Below, piece by piece: positions 32,910 through 41,921 of a stretch of DNA of 64,000 nucleotides. The position numbers were made by a program, and so were the translations under genes. Every line of letters begins with the position of its first letter. Position 1 is the first letter of the stretch. The stretch is from Lactiplantibacillus pingfangensis. Lineage in GTDB: Bacteria; Bacillota; Bacilli; Lactobacillales; Lactobacillaceae. The notes under the pieces are model-generated. The model was not told the DNA's origin, ran no database searches, and was given only the letters and a program-made list of their open reading frames with translations. Location of the stretch: assembly GCF_005404945.1 (NCBI RefSeq), contig NZ_BJDG01000018.1, positions 1-64,000 of the forward strand, in the 5' to 3' direction.

Positions 32910-34973
32910 TTAATCTTTAATATGCAAGGTCATCGCGTTAATTGCCACGACCACCGTGCTTAAGGCCATCACAGCCGCGCCGACCATTGGGTTTAGAATG
33001 AAGCCGATTGGGGCTAAAACACCGGCTGCCAATGGAATCGTGATGACGTTATAACCAGCTCCCCACCAGAGGTTTTGGGTCATCTTCCGGGTGGTTTGCC
33101 GTGCTAATTCAAGGAATTCGACCACATCGTTAGGATTACTCTTAACTAAGACAACGTCCGCTGAATCAATCGCAACATCCGTCCCAGAACCAATTGCGAC
33201 CCCAATTTCAGCACTCGCCAAGCTAGGCGCATCGTTGACACCATCACCAATCATCATGACATGACTGCCATCACTTTGATACTGTTTAACTAACTTAGCT
33301 TTATCTTCAGGTAACAGGCTGGCATGAACTTCAGTGATCCCAAGTTGTTTCGCAACGACTTGCGCACTCTTTTCATTGTCACCAGTTAACATCACTGGGG
33401 TAATTTTTTGCGCCTTGAGACTATCAATTAAATTCTTGGATTCTGGCTTGATCTGATCCCCTTGGGCGACATAACCCAGAACTTGTTGATCTTGAACTAA
33501 GAAACTGACGGAATTACCGGCTGAAGCCAAACGATTGAAGGCTGCCACATCATAAGCCAACTTTTGTTTGTCTAAATAAGCCGCTGACACGATTTCATAC
33601 GTTTGACCGTTAACCGTGCCACTCAGCCCAACCCCGGTAATTTGATGACCGTCCGTGGCTTCTGGAACGGTTAAACTTTGCGCTTTAGCGGCCTTTAAAA
33701 TGCCGACTGCTAAAGGATGACTCGAACCATTTTCCAAACTTGCCATAATCGTTAAAACGTCTTCCGCCTGATAGTTTGCGTCCAAATTTTGGTATTCAGC
33801 GACTTTAAAGTTCCCAGCCGTTAAGGTCCCGGTTTTATCCATTAAAGCGTAGTTCAACTTCTTCACTTGTTCCATTGAATCCCGGTTCCGAATGAGTAAA
33901 CCGTGGCTGGCCGCAATCGCGGTACTACGCGCAACGACCAATGGCACTGCTAAACCAAGTGCATGTGGGCAGGCAATGACTAAGACAGTGACCGCAATGG
34001 AGAGGGCCAACGCCAAATTACCAACCAACATCCAAACGATAAAGGCAACAATCGCAACCGTTAAAGCCGCATAGAACAATAGACCGGCGACACGATCAGC
34101 CATATTTTCTTGTTCCGACTTGGCAGCTTGTGCATCGGTGACTAATTTCATCACTTGTGCTAAATAACCCGTTTCACCAGTCCCAGTGACCCGCATTTCA
34201 AAAGTTCCTTCGCCGTTAACTGACCCACCAACGACTTTGCCATCTGGACCTTTTTCAACCAAACGTGCTTCACCAGTAACCATGGATTCGTTAACTGACG
34301 TATTCCCACTAACAATGACACCATCGGCCGGAATCTTTTCACCAGCGCGAACCTGAATATGATCTTCTTCAACTAATTCTGAAACATCAACATCTTTCGT
34401 TTCACCGTTGACGACTTTGTGGGCAGAACTTGGTAATAATTTGGCTAAATTATCTACCGCAGATCCGGCATTCATGACCGTATCCATTTCAATCCAGTGC
34501 CCTAACAACATGATGTCGATCAACGTTGACAGTTCCCAGAAGAAGTCAGTGACTTGTGGCGTCACATTTAAGACATTATTCGCAATCACCGCGTAAATAC
34601 TGTAGACGAATGCGACACCAATGCCCATTGCGATCAAGGTCATCATCGCCGGCTTCTTGTTGGCTAGTTCAGCTTTCGCGCCGCTGAAGAATGGTTGCCC
34701 GCCATAGATGAAGACGATCGTCCCAATGACCGCGACCAAGTAATCCGACCATGGATGAAAAATTAATTGGAATGGCAATTTCATGCCCATCATCGGGCTC
34801 ATCAAGATAATCGGTAACGTTAAAATTAAGGAAACCCAGAACTTCCGTTTCAAATTCCCCATATGCATCATTTGCCCGCCACCCATATCCATGTCCATAT
34901 CAGACATATCCATCTTGCTCATGTTCTTCTCTGGCGTCGTCTTTGGCATGTCGTTCATTTCTGCTTTATTCAT
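32910..34973 (-). CDS. copB: Copper-translocating P1B-type ATPase (CopB)
   Basis: A 687-residue copper/silver exporter of the P1B-3 type. The N-terminus is rich in Met, Asp and His (KMDMSDMDMDMGGGQMMHMG) instead of CxxC domains. The membrane metal motif is CPHALGLAVP near residue 334, with DKTGTL near 380 and GDGVNDAP near 585. ATG at 34973 follows GGGGAGG. Two CopY-type boxes lie 37-75 bases upstream, so induction by copper through the CopY at 37838-38269 is expected. Confidence 0.93.
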   Translation of the reverse strand: MNKAEMNDMPKTTPEKNMSKMDMSDMDMDMGGGQMMHMGNLKRKFWVSLILTLPIILMSPMMGMKLPFQLIFHPWSDYLVAVIGTIVFIYGGQPFFSGAKAELANKKPAMMTLIAMGIGVAFVYSIYAVIANNVLNVTPQVTDFFWELSTLIDIMLLGHWIEMDTVMNAGSAVDNLAKLLPSSAHKVVNGETKDVDVSELVEEDHIQVRAGEKIPADGVIVSGNTSVNESMVTGEARLVEKGPDGKVVGGSVNGEGTFEMRVTGTGETGYLAQVMKLVTDAQAAKSEQENMADRVAGLLFYAALTVAIVAFIVWMLVGNLALALSIAVTVLVIACPHALGLAVPLVVARSTAIAASHGLLIRNRDSMEQVKKLNYALMDKTGTLTAGNFKVAEYQNLDANYQAEDVLTIMASLENGSSHPLAVGILKAAKAQSLTVPEATDGHQITGVGLSGTVNGQTYEIVSAAYLDKQKLAYDVAAFNRLASAGNSVSFLVQDQQVLGYVAQGDQIKPESKNLIDSLKAQKITPVMLTGDNEKSAQVVAKQLGITEVHASLLPEDKAKLVKQYQSDGSHVMMIGDGVNDAPSLASAEIGVAIGSGTDVAIDSADVVLVKSNPNDVVEFLELARQTTRKMTQNLWWGAGYNVITIPLAAGVLAPIGFILNPMVGAAVMALSTVVVAINAMTLHIKD

Positions 34974-35009
34974 ACTAACAACCTCCCCAACTTTCTAACT
35001 CATATCGTT

Positions 35010-35048
35010 TACATTTGTAATTCATGACTAAAGTTTACAATCGTAAAC
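35010..35048. promoter_or_regulatory. Two cop boxes (CopY operators) upstream of copB
   Basis: TACATTTGTA (35010-35019) matches the cop box TACAnnTGTA exactly. GTTTACAATCGTAAAC (35033-35048) is a longer palindrome equal in form to the copY box at 38339-38354. Confidence 0.85.
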
Positions 35049-35181
35049 GATAAAAGTCAAGTCATTAGGTCATAAAAATTTAAATTAATTATGGCATCAT
35101 CTGACAAGAACCGCTAAATCGGTAACGGATACGTCTAACTAACAAATAATGTGCGTAGACTAGTGCCGCTATAATGCAAAT

Positions 35182-35331
35182 TACGTCGTTGCTATCTACC
35201 AGTATTGATTACGTCCATCCAGATGAAAAACCAGCAGGCCAAGTTGAAAACTGCATGATAATCAGATGAATTATAGTATTTCATCTGACAACCATAGAGG
35301 GAACATAACAAACCTAGCTATGGACTTTTTT
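35182..35331 (+). ncRNA. Candidate plus-strand small RNA
   Basis: A TATAAT box at 35174-35179 (no good -35), a perfect 9-base stem TCAGATGAA/TTCATCTGA (35262-35288) and a CCATAG/CTATGG hairpin with T6 (35292-35331) form a transcript-like unit of about 150 bases. There is no plus-strand gene before the terminator and no convincing ORF. It lies between divergent copB and the end of the PTS gene. Confidence 0.35.
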
Positions 35332-35333
35332 GG

Positions 35334-35372
35334 AGGACAAAAAAGCCACGATAGATCACCTATCGCAGCTTC
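35334..35372 (-). terminator. Terminator of the PTS EIIC gene
   Basis: GCTGCGATAGGTGATCTATC hairpin (GCGATAG/CTATCGTGGC) followed by T6 on the minus strand. Confidence 0.85.
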
Positions 35373-35385
35373 TTTCAACTTCAAT

Positions 35386-36747
35386 TTAGTTAGCTTTCAC
35401 GCCTTCGCTGGCATCTGCGTCAGTTTCAGCTTGTAGCTTAGCTTGTTCTTGTTTGTAAAGAATTGCATCTTGTTTGCGGGCAAATGGCCAGTAAACGAAG
35501 AATGATAAGACGATCATCCCAGCTTGCCAAACAGCGGTACGCCAGTCACCAACAAGTAACCCTGAAATAATTGGCGGCGTGGTCCAAGGCACCATTGGTC
35601 CACGGAAGTATGGGATAACCCCAAACTTGATGGCCAAATAAGTGGCACCCATTGAAATCGCTGGCATCAAGATAAATGGTGCGGCCAATAATGGGTTCAT
35701 AACAATTGGTGTCCCAAAGAGGACAGGTTCGTTAATATTGAAGACCCCAGTCCCAATACCTAAACGACCAATTGATTTCATCTGTTGTGACTTTGCAAAG
35801 AAGACCATGAAGACAACCAACCCAAAGGTCATCCCAGAACCAGTAACCGTCCCGAATTGATCAAGTAATGATTGGGTAACAATGTGGCCACCGTTAGTTG
35901 CAGAAGCAATGTGACCAGCAGCAGTAATCTTAGCGTTAGCTAAAGAGTTTGCTTGCAATAATGGTCCCATGATCCCGCCAATAATAACGGCACCGTGAAC
36001 ACCGAAGAACCAGAATAATGGAATGAGTAACGCAATAATTAACATCCCACCAAAGGTATCAGTCAATCCTTGTAATGGTGTTTGAACAACTTTGTAAATA
36101 AATTCAATGAAAGTGGTCTTGCCGAAGACGTCGAATAAACCGTAGACGACTAACCAACCAACAGTAATTGCGGTCGCTGGAATTAAAGCCGTAAATGAAC
36201 CGGCAACAGCGGCTGGAACTTGTTCTGGCAATTTGATCCGGATATCGCGCTTTAAGAACCACGAATAAATCCAACCAGTGATTAAACCGATAATAATAGC
36301 TGCAATCATGCCTTGGCCGCCTAACCAAGTCCGGTCGATCATTTGAACTTGTGGCGCTTGAGCTGCGGTAACTGCAATTTTGCCATTAATCATAATGGCA
36401 GTTGTAGGCCGCTGAATAATTAAGAAACTGACTAATGCGGTTAAACCTGCTGGCAATGGATCAAAACCATCATCTTTAACCCAGACGTACGCAATCCCTG
36501 AAACAGCAAAGATTGACATAACCCCAAATGACGCATTGTAGATCTGCATACAAATCGCTGATAATCCAGTCTTGGTCATCCACGCTGCCCATGAAGCAAC
36601 TGGCAACTGGGCTAAGATCAAGAACACTGAGCCAATCATGATAAATGGTAAGGTGAAAAGCATCCCATTTTTCAGAGCAGTGATGGCTTTGGTGTTTACG
36701 AACTTCATTATTGGTGGCAAGATTTTGTTATTCATAAAATCGCCCAT
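35386..36747 (-). CDS. PTS cellobiose/oligo-beta-glucoside EIIC permease
   Basis: A 453-residue sugar-translocating subunit of the lactose/cellobiose PTS family. NINEPVLFGTPIVMNP near residue 345 is the conserved substrate-site motif, and about ten membrane helices surround it. EIIA and EIIB are not adjacent, so they must be supplied from elsewhere, as is common in lactobacilli. ATG at 36747 follows GGAGGGG; the longer frame to 36849 has no ribosome site. A cre-like site upstream suggests catabolite repression; the RpiR gene next to it may be the regulator. Confidence 0.88.
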   Translation of the reverse strand: MGDFMNNKILPPIMKFVNTKAITALKNGMLFTLPFIMIGSVFLILAQLPVASWAAWMTKTGLSAICMQIYNASFGVMSIFAVSGIAYVWVKDDGFDPLPAGLTALVSFLIIQRPTTAIMINGKIAVTAAQAPQVQMIDRTWLGGQGMIAAIIIGLITGWIYSWFLKRDIRIKLPEQVPAAVAGSFTALIPATAITVGWLVVYGLFDVFGKTTFIEFIYKVVQTPLQGLTDTFGGMLIIALLIPLFWFFGVHGAVIIGGIMGPLLQANSLANAKITAAGHIASATNGGHIVTQSLLDQFGTVTGSGMTFGLVVFMVFFAKSQQMKSIGRLGIGTGVFNINEPVLFGTPIVMNPLLAAPFILMPAISMGATYLAIKFGVIPYFRGPMVPWTTPPIISGLLVGDWRTAVWQAGMIVLSFFVYWPFARKQDAILYKQEQAKLQAETDADASEGVKAN

Positions 36748-36812
36748 AATTGAACACCCCTCCGTACTATAATTGCAAATCAATTGCGAATCCTGACTGG
36801 CCAGTCGGTTGC

Positions 36813-36826
36813 TGTATCCGCTTTCA
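36813..36826. promoter_or_regulatory. cre-like site upstream of PTS EIIC
   Basis: TGTATCCGCTTTCA fits the CcpA consensus TGWAANCGNTNWCA with one mismatch, 66 bases before the start codon. Confidence 0.6.
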
Positions 36827-36874
36827 TTTACAACTATAACGGACGCCATTAGCTTTGAACAGGTCTAACGGCGT

Positions 36875-36906
36875 TAAAAAAACAGGTGCTATAAATATAA
36901 CCTGTC
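36875..36906 (-). terminator. Terminator of the RpiR gene
   Basis: ACAGGT...ACCTGT hairpin followed by T7 on the minus strand. Confidence 0.75.
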
Positions 36907-36944
36907 ACAAAGAAATAACTGGTTACATTTTAGGGCAGACGTCC

Positions 36945-37715
36945 CTATTTATCAGCGTTCTCACGCCGGGCTGCTTGAATTTTATGTGTCTTGTGCATAA
37001 TTTGTTCCATTGTTAAGACAACTGGCACTTGGGTCGTCAAATCCACATCATCGTTGATCACATCACGAACCTCATGCGCATTATACGCAATGTTGACATC
37101 CGATAGCCGGGCTAAAGTGGAAATCGCTGTGTTCGTAATTGACACCACTTTGGCCCCTAATTCATGATAAAACTGGGCTTGTTTCAAAACCTGTTCCCGT
37201 TCACCAGAAACCGAAACATCGACGAGCACGACATTTTCTGCATGCCGGATTCCTGCGGGTTGCGGTTGAAAAGGATCAATAATTGATAACGTATACAAGC
37301 CGAGGTTCGCCAACAACCGGGCGCCATATTGGGCAAAGGTCGCACTCGTCCCAATCCCGAAAAATAAGATCAGATCAGCATCAACCATCAACTCCGCCAC
37401 TTGTTGCACATGGTCTTGATAAGTTTGATCATTGAAGCGGCTCAAAAATTCATTAACGGAATCCACAACCCGTGTCATTTTAGGTTGTTCGAGCTTTTGA
37501 TGTGCTAAATCACGTTTAAGGACATATTTTAATTCCATGAACCCGTCCAGCCCAACTTTATTGCAAAAACGTAAAACGGTCGTTGTCGACACATGACTCT
37601 GGTTAGCTAACTCGCGAATCGTCATATTGATCACAGCGCTTTTATTTTGAATAATGTAATCATACACAGTCAACTCTAACCGGTTTAAGCTCTCAATCTC
37701 TTGATAATTAAACAC
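36945..37715 (-). CDS. RpiR-family transcriptional regulator
   Basis: A 256-residue regulator. The N-terminal helix-turn-helix (MTIRELANQSHVSTTTVLRFCNKVG, quoted here only by position 30-55) is followed by a SIS sugar-phosphate domain with LILFFGIGTSATFAQYGARL near 120 and VSVSGEREQVLKQA near 167. The start is GTG at 37715 with GGGAG upstream. It lies directly upstream of the PTS EIIC on the same strand and probably controls it, but each has its own terminator. Confidence 0.87.
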   Translation of the reverse strand: MFNYQEIESLNRLELTVYDYIIQNKSAVINMTIRELANQSHVSTTTVLRFCNKVGLDGFMELKYVLKRDLAHQKLEQPKMTRVVDSVNEFLSRFNDQTYQDHVQQVAELMVDADLILFFGIGTSATFAQYGARLLANLGLYTLSIIDPFQPQPAGIRHAENVVLVDVSVSGEREQVLKQAQFYHELGAKVVSITNTAISTLARLSDVNIAYNAHEVRDVINDDVDLTTQVPVVLTMEQIMHKTHKIQAARRENADK

Positions 37716-37775
37716 TGTCCTCTCTCCCTTCTGACTAACTACAATCATACCATTTTAAGCGCTTTATTATTGGCC

Positions 37776-37822
37776 AAAAAAATAGTCTGCAACGCTTGTA
37801 ACTCAAGCCATCGCAAACTATT
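37776..37822 (-). terminator. Terminator of copY
   Basis: AATAGTTTGC...GCAGACTATT hairpin with an inner GCTTG/CAAGC, then T7 on the minus strand. Confidence 0.8.
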
Positions 37823-37837
37823 TACTTTCGTTGCTTG

Positions 37838-38269
37838 CTAGCATTTCACGCCGCCCGGTAAGCAGTCACAATCGACTTCTTCTGGCGCAGTCTTGGCTTT
37901 TTCCGCTAAGACTGTTTGTAAGCTAGCAATATCATTTTGACTAAGCGTTAACTTATCAACTAAATCGGTCAACGTCTGACCCACACGCATCTGACAAAGG
38001 TGACCAAACAAGGTTGTCACGGCTTCATCCATTGAGGGTTGCTCATCAACCGTTGGATAGTAAATAAACGCGCGCCCATTTTTCTCGGCGCGTAAGGCGC
38101 CCTTTTTAATCAACCGACCTAATAAAGTCTTAACAGTTGCCGTTTTCCAGCCCATCTTCTCAGCCATGATTTCGGCCATTTGACTACTCGTCACGCTACC
38201 TAGTGTCCAAGTCACCCGCATGACTTCCCATTCAGCATCACTAATCTCTAATTGTGTTTGTGCTTCCAT
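37838..38269 (-). CDS. copY: CopY-type copper-responsive repressor
   Basis: A 143-residue BlaI/MecI-like winged-helix repressor. ISDAEWEVMRVTW, then WKTATVKTLLGRLIKKG near residue 45-60 forms the DNA-binding wing. The C-terminus ends CDCLPGGVKC, a Cys-rich Cu/Zn site close to the CxCx4CxC of Enterococcus CopY but lacking the last CxC pair. ATG at 38269 has AAAGGTGG; an earlier GTG overlaps that site. It is 3 kb from copB, but both have the same operator, and no copZ or copA lies between. Confidence 0.9.
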   Translation of the reverse strand: MEAQTQLEISDAEWEVMRVTWTLGSVTSSQMAEIMAEKMGWKTATVKTLLGRLIKKGALRAEKNGRAFIYYPTVDEQPSMDEAVTTLFGHLCQMRVGQTLTDLVDKLTLSQNDIASLQTVLAEKAKTAPEEVDCDCLPGGVKC

Positions 38270-38338
38270 TTGATTAGCCACCTTTCAATCCGTCTTTTTT
38301 ACTAGCAGCAGTCTATTGCACTAATCATGTTTTACACA

Positions 38339-38354
38339 GTTTACATCCGTAAAC
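38339..38354. promoter_or_regulatory. cop box upstream of copY
   Basis: GTTTACATCCGTAAAC, a 16-base palindrome almost identical to that at 35033-35048. It indicates autoregulation. Confidence 0.8.
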
Positions 38355-38503
38355 AAAAGATTGCAATTAATTGTCTCTTTCATCATAGCCCCAATCTTGT
38401 CAGAACTAAATCTTTTTTACAATCATTCAAGTAATTTTATGATCTTAATTTCACATAGCGCTATACGACACTATAGCGTTTTTTAACCAAAATTACCGCA
38501 ACT

Positions 38504-38532
38504 AAAAAGACCTGACCATTATGATCAGATCT
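38504..38532 (-). terminator. Terminator of the first surface-protein gene
   Basis: AGATCTGA/TCAGGTCT hairpin with T5 on the minus strand. Confidence 0.75.
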
Positions 38533-38542
38533 TCTAAACTGC

Positions 38543-41500
38543 TTAATGTCGCCGACGATAACCCGCAACACCTAGAATCGCTAACAAGCCCATTCCAACT
38601 GCGACTAGCCCAGAAGTTGCTTTCGTCTCGTTAGTTCTTGGCAAATTACGGTTGGTTGTGTGCGTTGTGCCTGAACGCAATGTGCTTGCCGGATTAGTTG
38701 CCGCTAGTTCGGGCAACGTCTTAGCCGGTTGTTGGCTATTACCCGTGCTCAGCTGATCATCGGTAACACCGGGTTGACTGCCAACATTGCCTGGATCAAC
38801 CGTCCCACCACCATTACCTTCGTTAATATGATCACCGTTGCCATTATCACCAGGTTCGGTCGTCTCAGCACTAACTGTGATTGTAGCGTTGGCCGTAAAC
38901 ACATTCCCGGCGACATCCGTGTACTGGTAAGTGACCTGATAACGCCCGGCTTTGGTCGTGTCAACTTTACCAGTGACGACTAAATCTTTAATCGAAAGCA
39001 CGTTGCCGGTGGCATCCTTGGCAAGGGTTACATTATCGGCTGCGGACCAATCCGCACCAACCTTTAACTGACTATCCTTAGCCTGAACCGTTGCCTGACT
39101 CGCAACGACATGCACCGTCACCGTCTTGGTGGCCTGATTCCCATCAGTTCCAGTAATCGTATAAGTAATCGCATAATCACCGGGCTTAGTCGTATTAACC
39201 TCGCCAGTGACTTGGACATCCTTGATGCTTAAGGATTGGCCGTCTGCATCGGTGGCACCGACAAAGTTATCGGCCGCAGACCAAGTCGTCTTCGGACCAG
39301 CAATCACCGTTGTGTCTTTAGCGTCAATTGTCACCTTACTAGCAACGACATGAATCACGGCATCAAATTTCTGAATATTACCTTCGCTGTCCGTGTAGCT
39401 CAGGGTAATGGTCTGATCGCCAACTTCCGTTAAATCTGGCGTTTGGTCGGCTTTGATGGCTAGCGTACTCAAGTCTGTAACTGAGTTGCCATCAAAGTCC
39501 GTCGCATTAATCACACTATCCGTCCACGACCATTTAGCTGTTGGACTCGCAACGATCGTCACTGGCTTCGTTTCCAGCTTAGCTTGCGTGGCAATGACCG
39601 TTACCGGCGCGGTGGTCGTCACAACATTGCCGTATTTATCCGTATACGATAAAGTCACGGTTTGTTCACCAGCTGTGGTCAAATCCAACCCGGTTGCCGT
39701 TACGGTTGCCAATTCGTCAGCAGTCAACGGCTGACCGTCAGCCCCTACAGATTTGGCTTGGTCAATCGCTTGACTCACGTTCCAAGCGGCATTCGGGCCC
39801 ATTTTGACCGAAGAAGCTTGGCCAACTAATTTGGCTTGACTCGCTGATACAGTCACGATTGATGTCGCTTGGGTTTCAACCCCGTTCGCATCCGTATATG
39901 TCAGTAAGACGGTATACGTTTTATTTGGGATCGACGCATCAATCGTTGTCACAGTCGAATCACCATTAATACTCGTGACTTTGACTAAGCTATTCACATC
40001 AGCAGTCGTCAAATCTAGCTCGTTACCATCACCATCGATGATCTTCGTGATACTATCCTTGGCCAACCACTGGCTATTTGGTCCAGCCACTAATGTTACG
40101 TCCTTGGCAGTCAGTGCCGCACTAGACGCAGGCGACCAAATATAAGTGGTGGTGGCGGTTGGCACCGTCGTACCAGTATATAAAGCGACCAACTCAGAGC
40201 TCGTGTAAGCTGGATCAGTCGCGGTAGTAGCCGCCTTATTTTGCCAAGTTCCTGCCGAAGTTGGCACATCCGGCAGATTGACGCCTGCCAATAAGCGCGT
40301 ATTTGCCCCCAGCGTCAGTTCTCTCAAACTTGTCGTATCCGCAAAGACTCCCTTGAAACTCGACGGACTGCTAATATTCCGCAAATCCCAACTTGAGATG
40401 TCTAGCGTTTTAAGCTGGCTATCACCTGAGAAGAGATTGGCGATTTGGGTTGCCGTACTCGTATCCCAGCCCGACACGTTCAACGACCTCAGGTTCGCGC
40501 AACCGAGAAACATCCCACCGAGTGAAACGTTCGTGCCACTGGCGATATTCCGGCCAACTTGCCACTTGCTTAAATCTAAGGTCGTGATCCCTAAGCCATT
40601 AAATAAATTATCAAAATTAGCGACTTTGCTGACATCCCAATTTTCAACTGGGAGTTTCGCCGTATCAGTGACTAAACTACTCGAAAATAGTGATGTCATA
40701 TCAGTCACGTTGCCTGTCTTCCAGCTCGCGACTCCCGTGTAATCTGTAATTTTAGTATTTGTAAACAAGTAACTCATATTAGTTGCCTGGCTCGTGTCAA
40801 TCAGATCCAAGCCTTCAATACTACTGATCTTTTTGCTATACGTTCCTCGCTGTGAGAAGACCGATGAAAAATCACTGCCGGCAACAATTGGCCCGTCAAT
40901 GACAACTTTAGTAATCGTTCCCCGTTGGTTGTACCAGGAGTCAGTCGCCGCTGCCGTAATGTTCGCGACATTACCCGCATGAATGGTCAAAACACCGGTA
41001 CTGTCAATCGTCCACTCACTGCCACCAGGAATCGTTAATGTTCCAGAAGCGGTGATCGTCGGATCTGCTCGAACTAAGCTCGCACGAGTGGCTGCTTGCG
41101 AGGTTGCCGGAGCGGTTGACCCATTTGTCGTTGATTCAACTGTTTCGGAAACGCTTTCATTTGTTGGCGCTGTCACTTTAGACACGTTCTGCGTTTCATT
41201 TGAGGTCACAACTTTTTCAGGTTGCTTGGTCGTTGTCTCAGAAGTTCCTGGCACGACCGGTTCAGCTGTTACTTTGGCAGTAGGTGTTTCAGTCAATGCC
41301 GCCCGCTGTTGGGTTTGTGCTGCTGTTTTCACGGTAGTTGGTTGACCGGCATTTTTTGCTGGTTCGACACTAGCTTGATCGATCTTTGTAGCGCTTTCAT
41401 TTTGGCTATTAGTTTCAGCCGTTGGTTGACTCGTTGTCCTATTTTTCAACGTGACGGCAGCTTGGTTGCTGTTGCTCGTGACAGTTGTCTTACTGGTAGT

Positions 41501-41647
41501 TGCTGCGGGATTAGTTGGCGTATCGGTCGCAGCCTGACCGGCAATGGTACCAAAATTTATCGTCGCTAAAGTTATCCCTGCAAACACCCAAAACCGACCC
41601 TTTTTATACATTTTATATGTGGTTCTAGCGTTCTGATTATTTTTCAT
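38543..41647 (-). CDS. LPxTG surface protein with DUF285 and Ig-like repeats (1)
   Basis: A 1034-residue sortase-anchored protein. Residues 10-50 hold a KxYKxGKxW-type signal (YKMYKKGRFWVFAG, cleavage after IAGQAA). A Thr/Ser/Ala-rich stalk runs to about 190. A BspA-like DUF285 region (about 210-500) has repeats of the type SWKTGNVTDMTSLF and LNVSGWDTS. Five Ig-like repeats of about 80 residues follow, each opening like VTLVAGPNSQW. A Gly/Asn-rich linker leads to LPRTNE, a hydrophobic span and RRRH. It probably mediates adhesion. ATG at 41647 follows GGGGAG. Paralogue of the next gene. Confidence 0.9.
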   Translation of the reverse strand: MKNNQNARTTYKMYKKGRFWVFAGITLATINFGTIAGQAATDTPTNPAATTSKTTVTSNSNQAAVTLKNRTTSQPTAETNSQNESATKIDQASVEPAKNAGQPTTVKTAAQTQQRAALTETPTAKVTAEPVVPGTSETTTKQPEKVVTSNETQNVSKVTAPTNESVSETVESTTNGSTAPATSQAATRASLVRADPTITASGTLTIPGGSEWTIDSTGVLTIHAGNVANITAAATDSWYNQRGTITKVVIDGPIVAGSDFSSVFSQRGTYSKKISSIEGLDLIDTSQATNMSYLFTNTKITDYTGVASWKTGNVTDMTSLFSSSLVTDTAKLPVENWDVSKVANFDNLFNGLGITTLDLSKWQVGRNIASGTNVSLGGMFLGCANLRSLNVSGWDTSTATQIANLFSGDSQLKTLDISSWDLRNISSPSSFKGVFADTTSLRELTLGANTRLLAGVNLPDVPTSAGTWQNKAATTATDPAYTSSELVALYTGTTVPTATTTYIWSPASSAALTAKDVTLVAGPNSQWLAKDSITKIIDGDGNELDLTTADVNSLVKVTSINGDSTVTTIDASIPNKTYTVLLTYTDANGVETQATSIVTVSASQAKLVGQASSVKMGPNAAWNVSQAIDQAKSVGADGQPLTADELATVTATGLDLTTAGEQTVTLSYTDKYGNVVTTTAPVTVIATQAKLETKPVTIVASPTAKWSWTDSVINATDFDGNSVTDLSTLAIKADQTPDLTEVGDQTITLSYTDSEGNIQKFDAVIHVVASKVTIDAKDTTVIAGPKTTWSAADNFVGATDADGQSLSIKDVQVTGEVNTTKPGDYAITYTITGTDGNQATKTVTVHVVASQATVQAKDSQLKVGADWSAADNVTLAKDATGNVLSIKDLVVTGKVDTTKAGRYQVTYQYTDVAGNVFTANATITVSAETTEPGDNGNGDHINEGNGGGTVDPGNVGSQPGVTDDQLSTGNSQQPAKTLPELAATNPASTLRSGTTHTTNRNLPRTNETKATSGLVAVGMGLLAILGVAGYRRRH

Positions 41648-41884
41648 GTTCATTCTCCCCATTAAAATGACATTCAGACAGTGTTCTTTCCCAGTGATGC
41701 TGATCAACAAACAGATTCATTAACGTCCAGAAATGACTAGTTTTCAGAAACAAACACGATTGTGGCACAGCTGCTTGTTAGTCAGGTTAATTAATAACGA
41801 CATAGATAAATAACCGGCTTATCTATAATTAATGTATCATAAATCGTTCAAACAAATCAACCGGTTTGACTAAAATTTTCCGCA

Positions 41885-41912
41885 TAAAAAAAGAGCGATA
41901 AATCGCTCTTTT
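41885..41912. terminator. Terminator of the second surface-protein gene
   Basis: AAAAAGAGCGAT/ATCGCTCTTTTT hairpin, T-runs both ways. Confidence 0.85.
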
Positions 41913-41921
41913 TACGTCGCT

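Noticed and set aside
40983-41569. Plus-strand ORFs of 115-120 residues
   Set aside because: Antisense shadows of the first surface-protein stalk.
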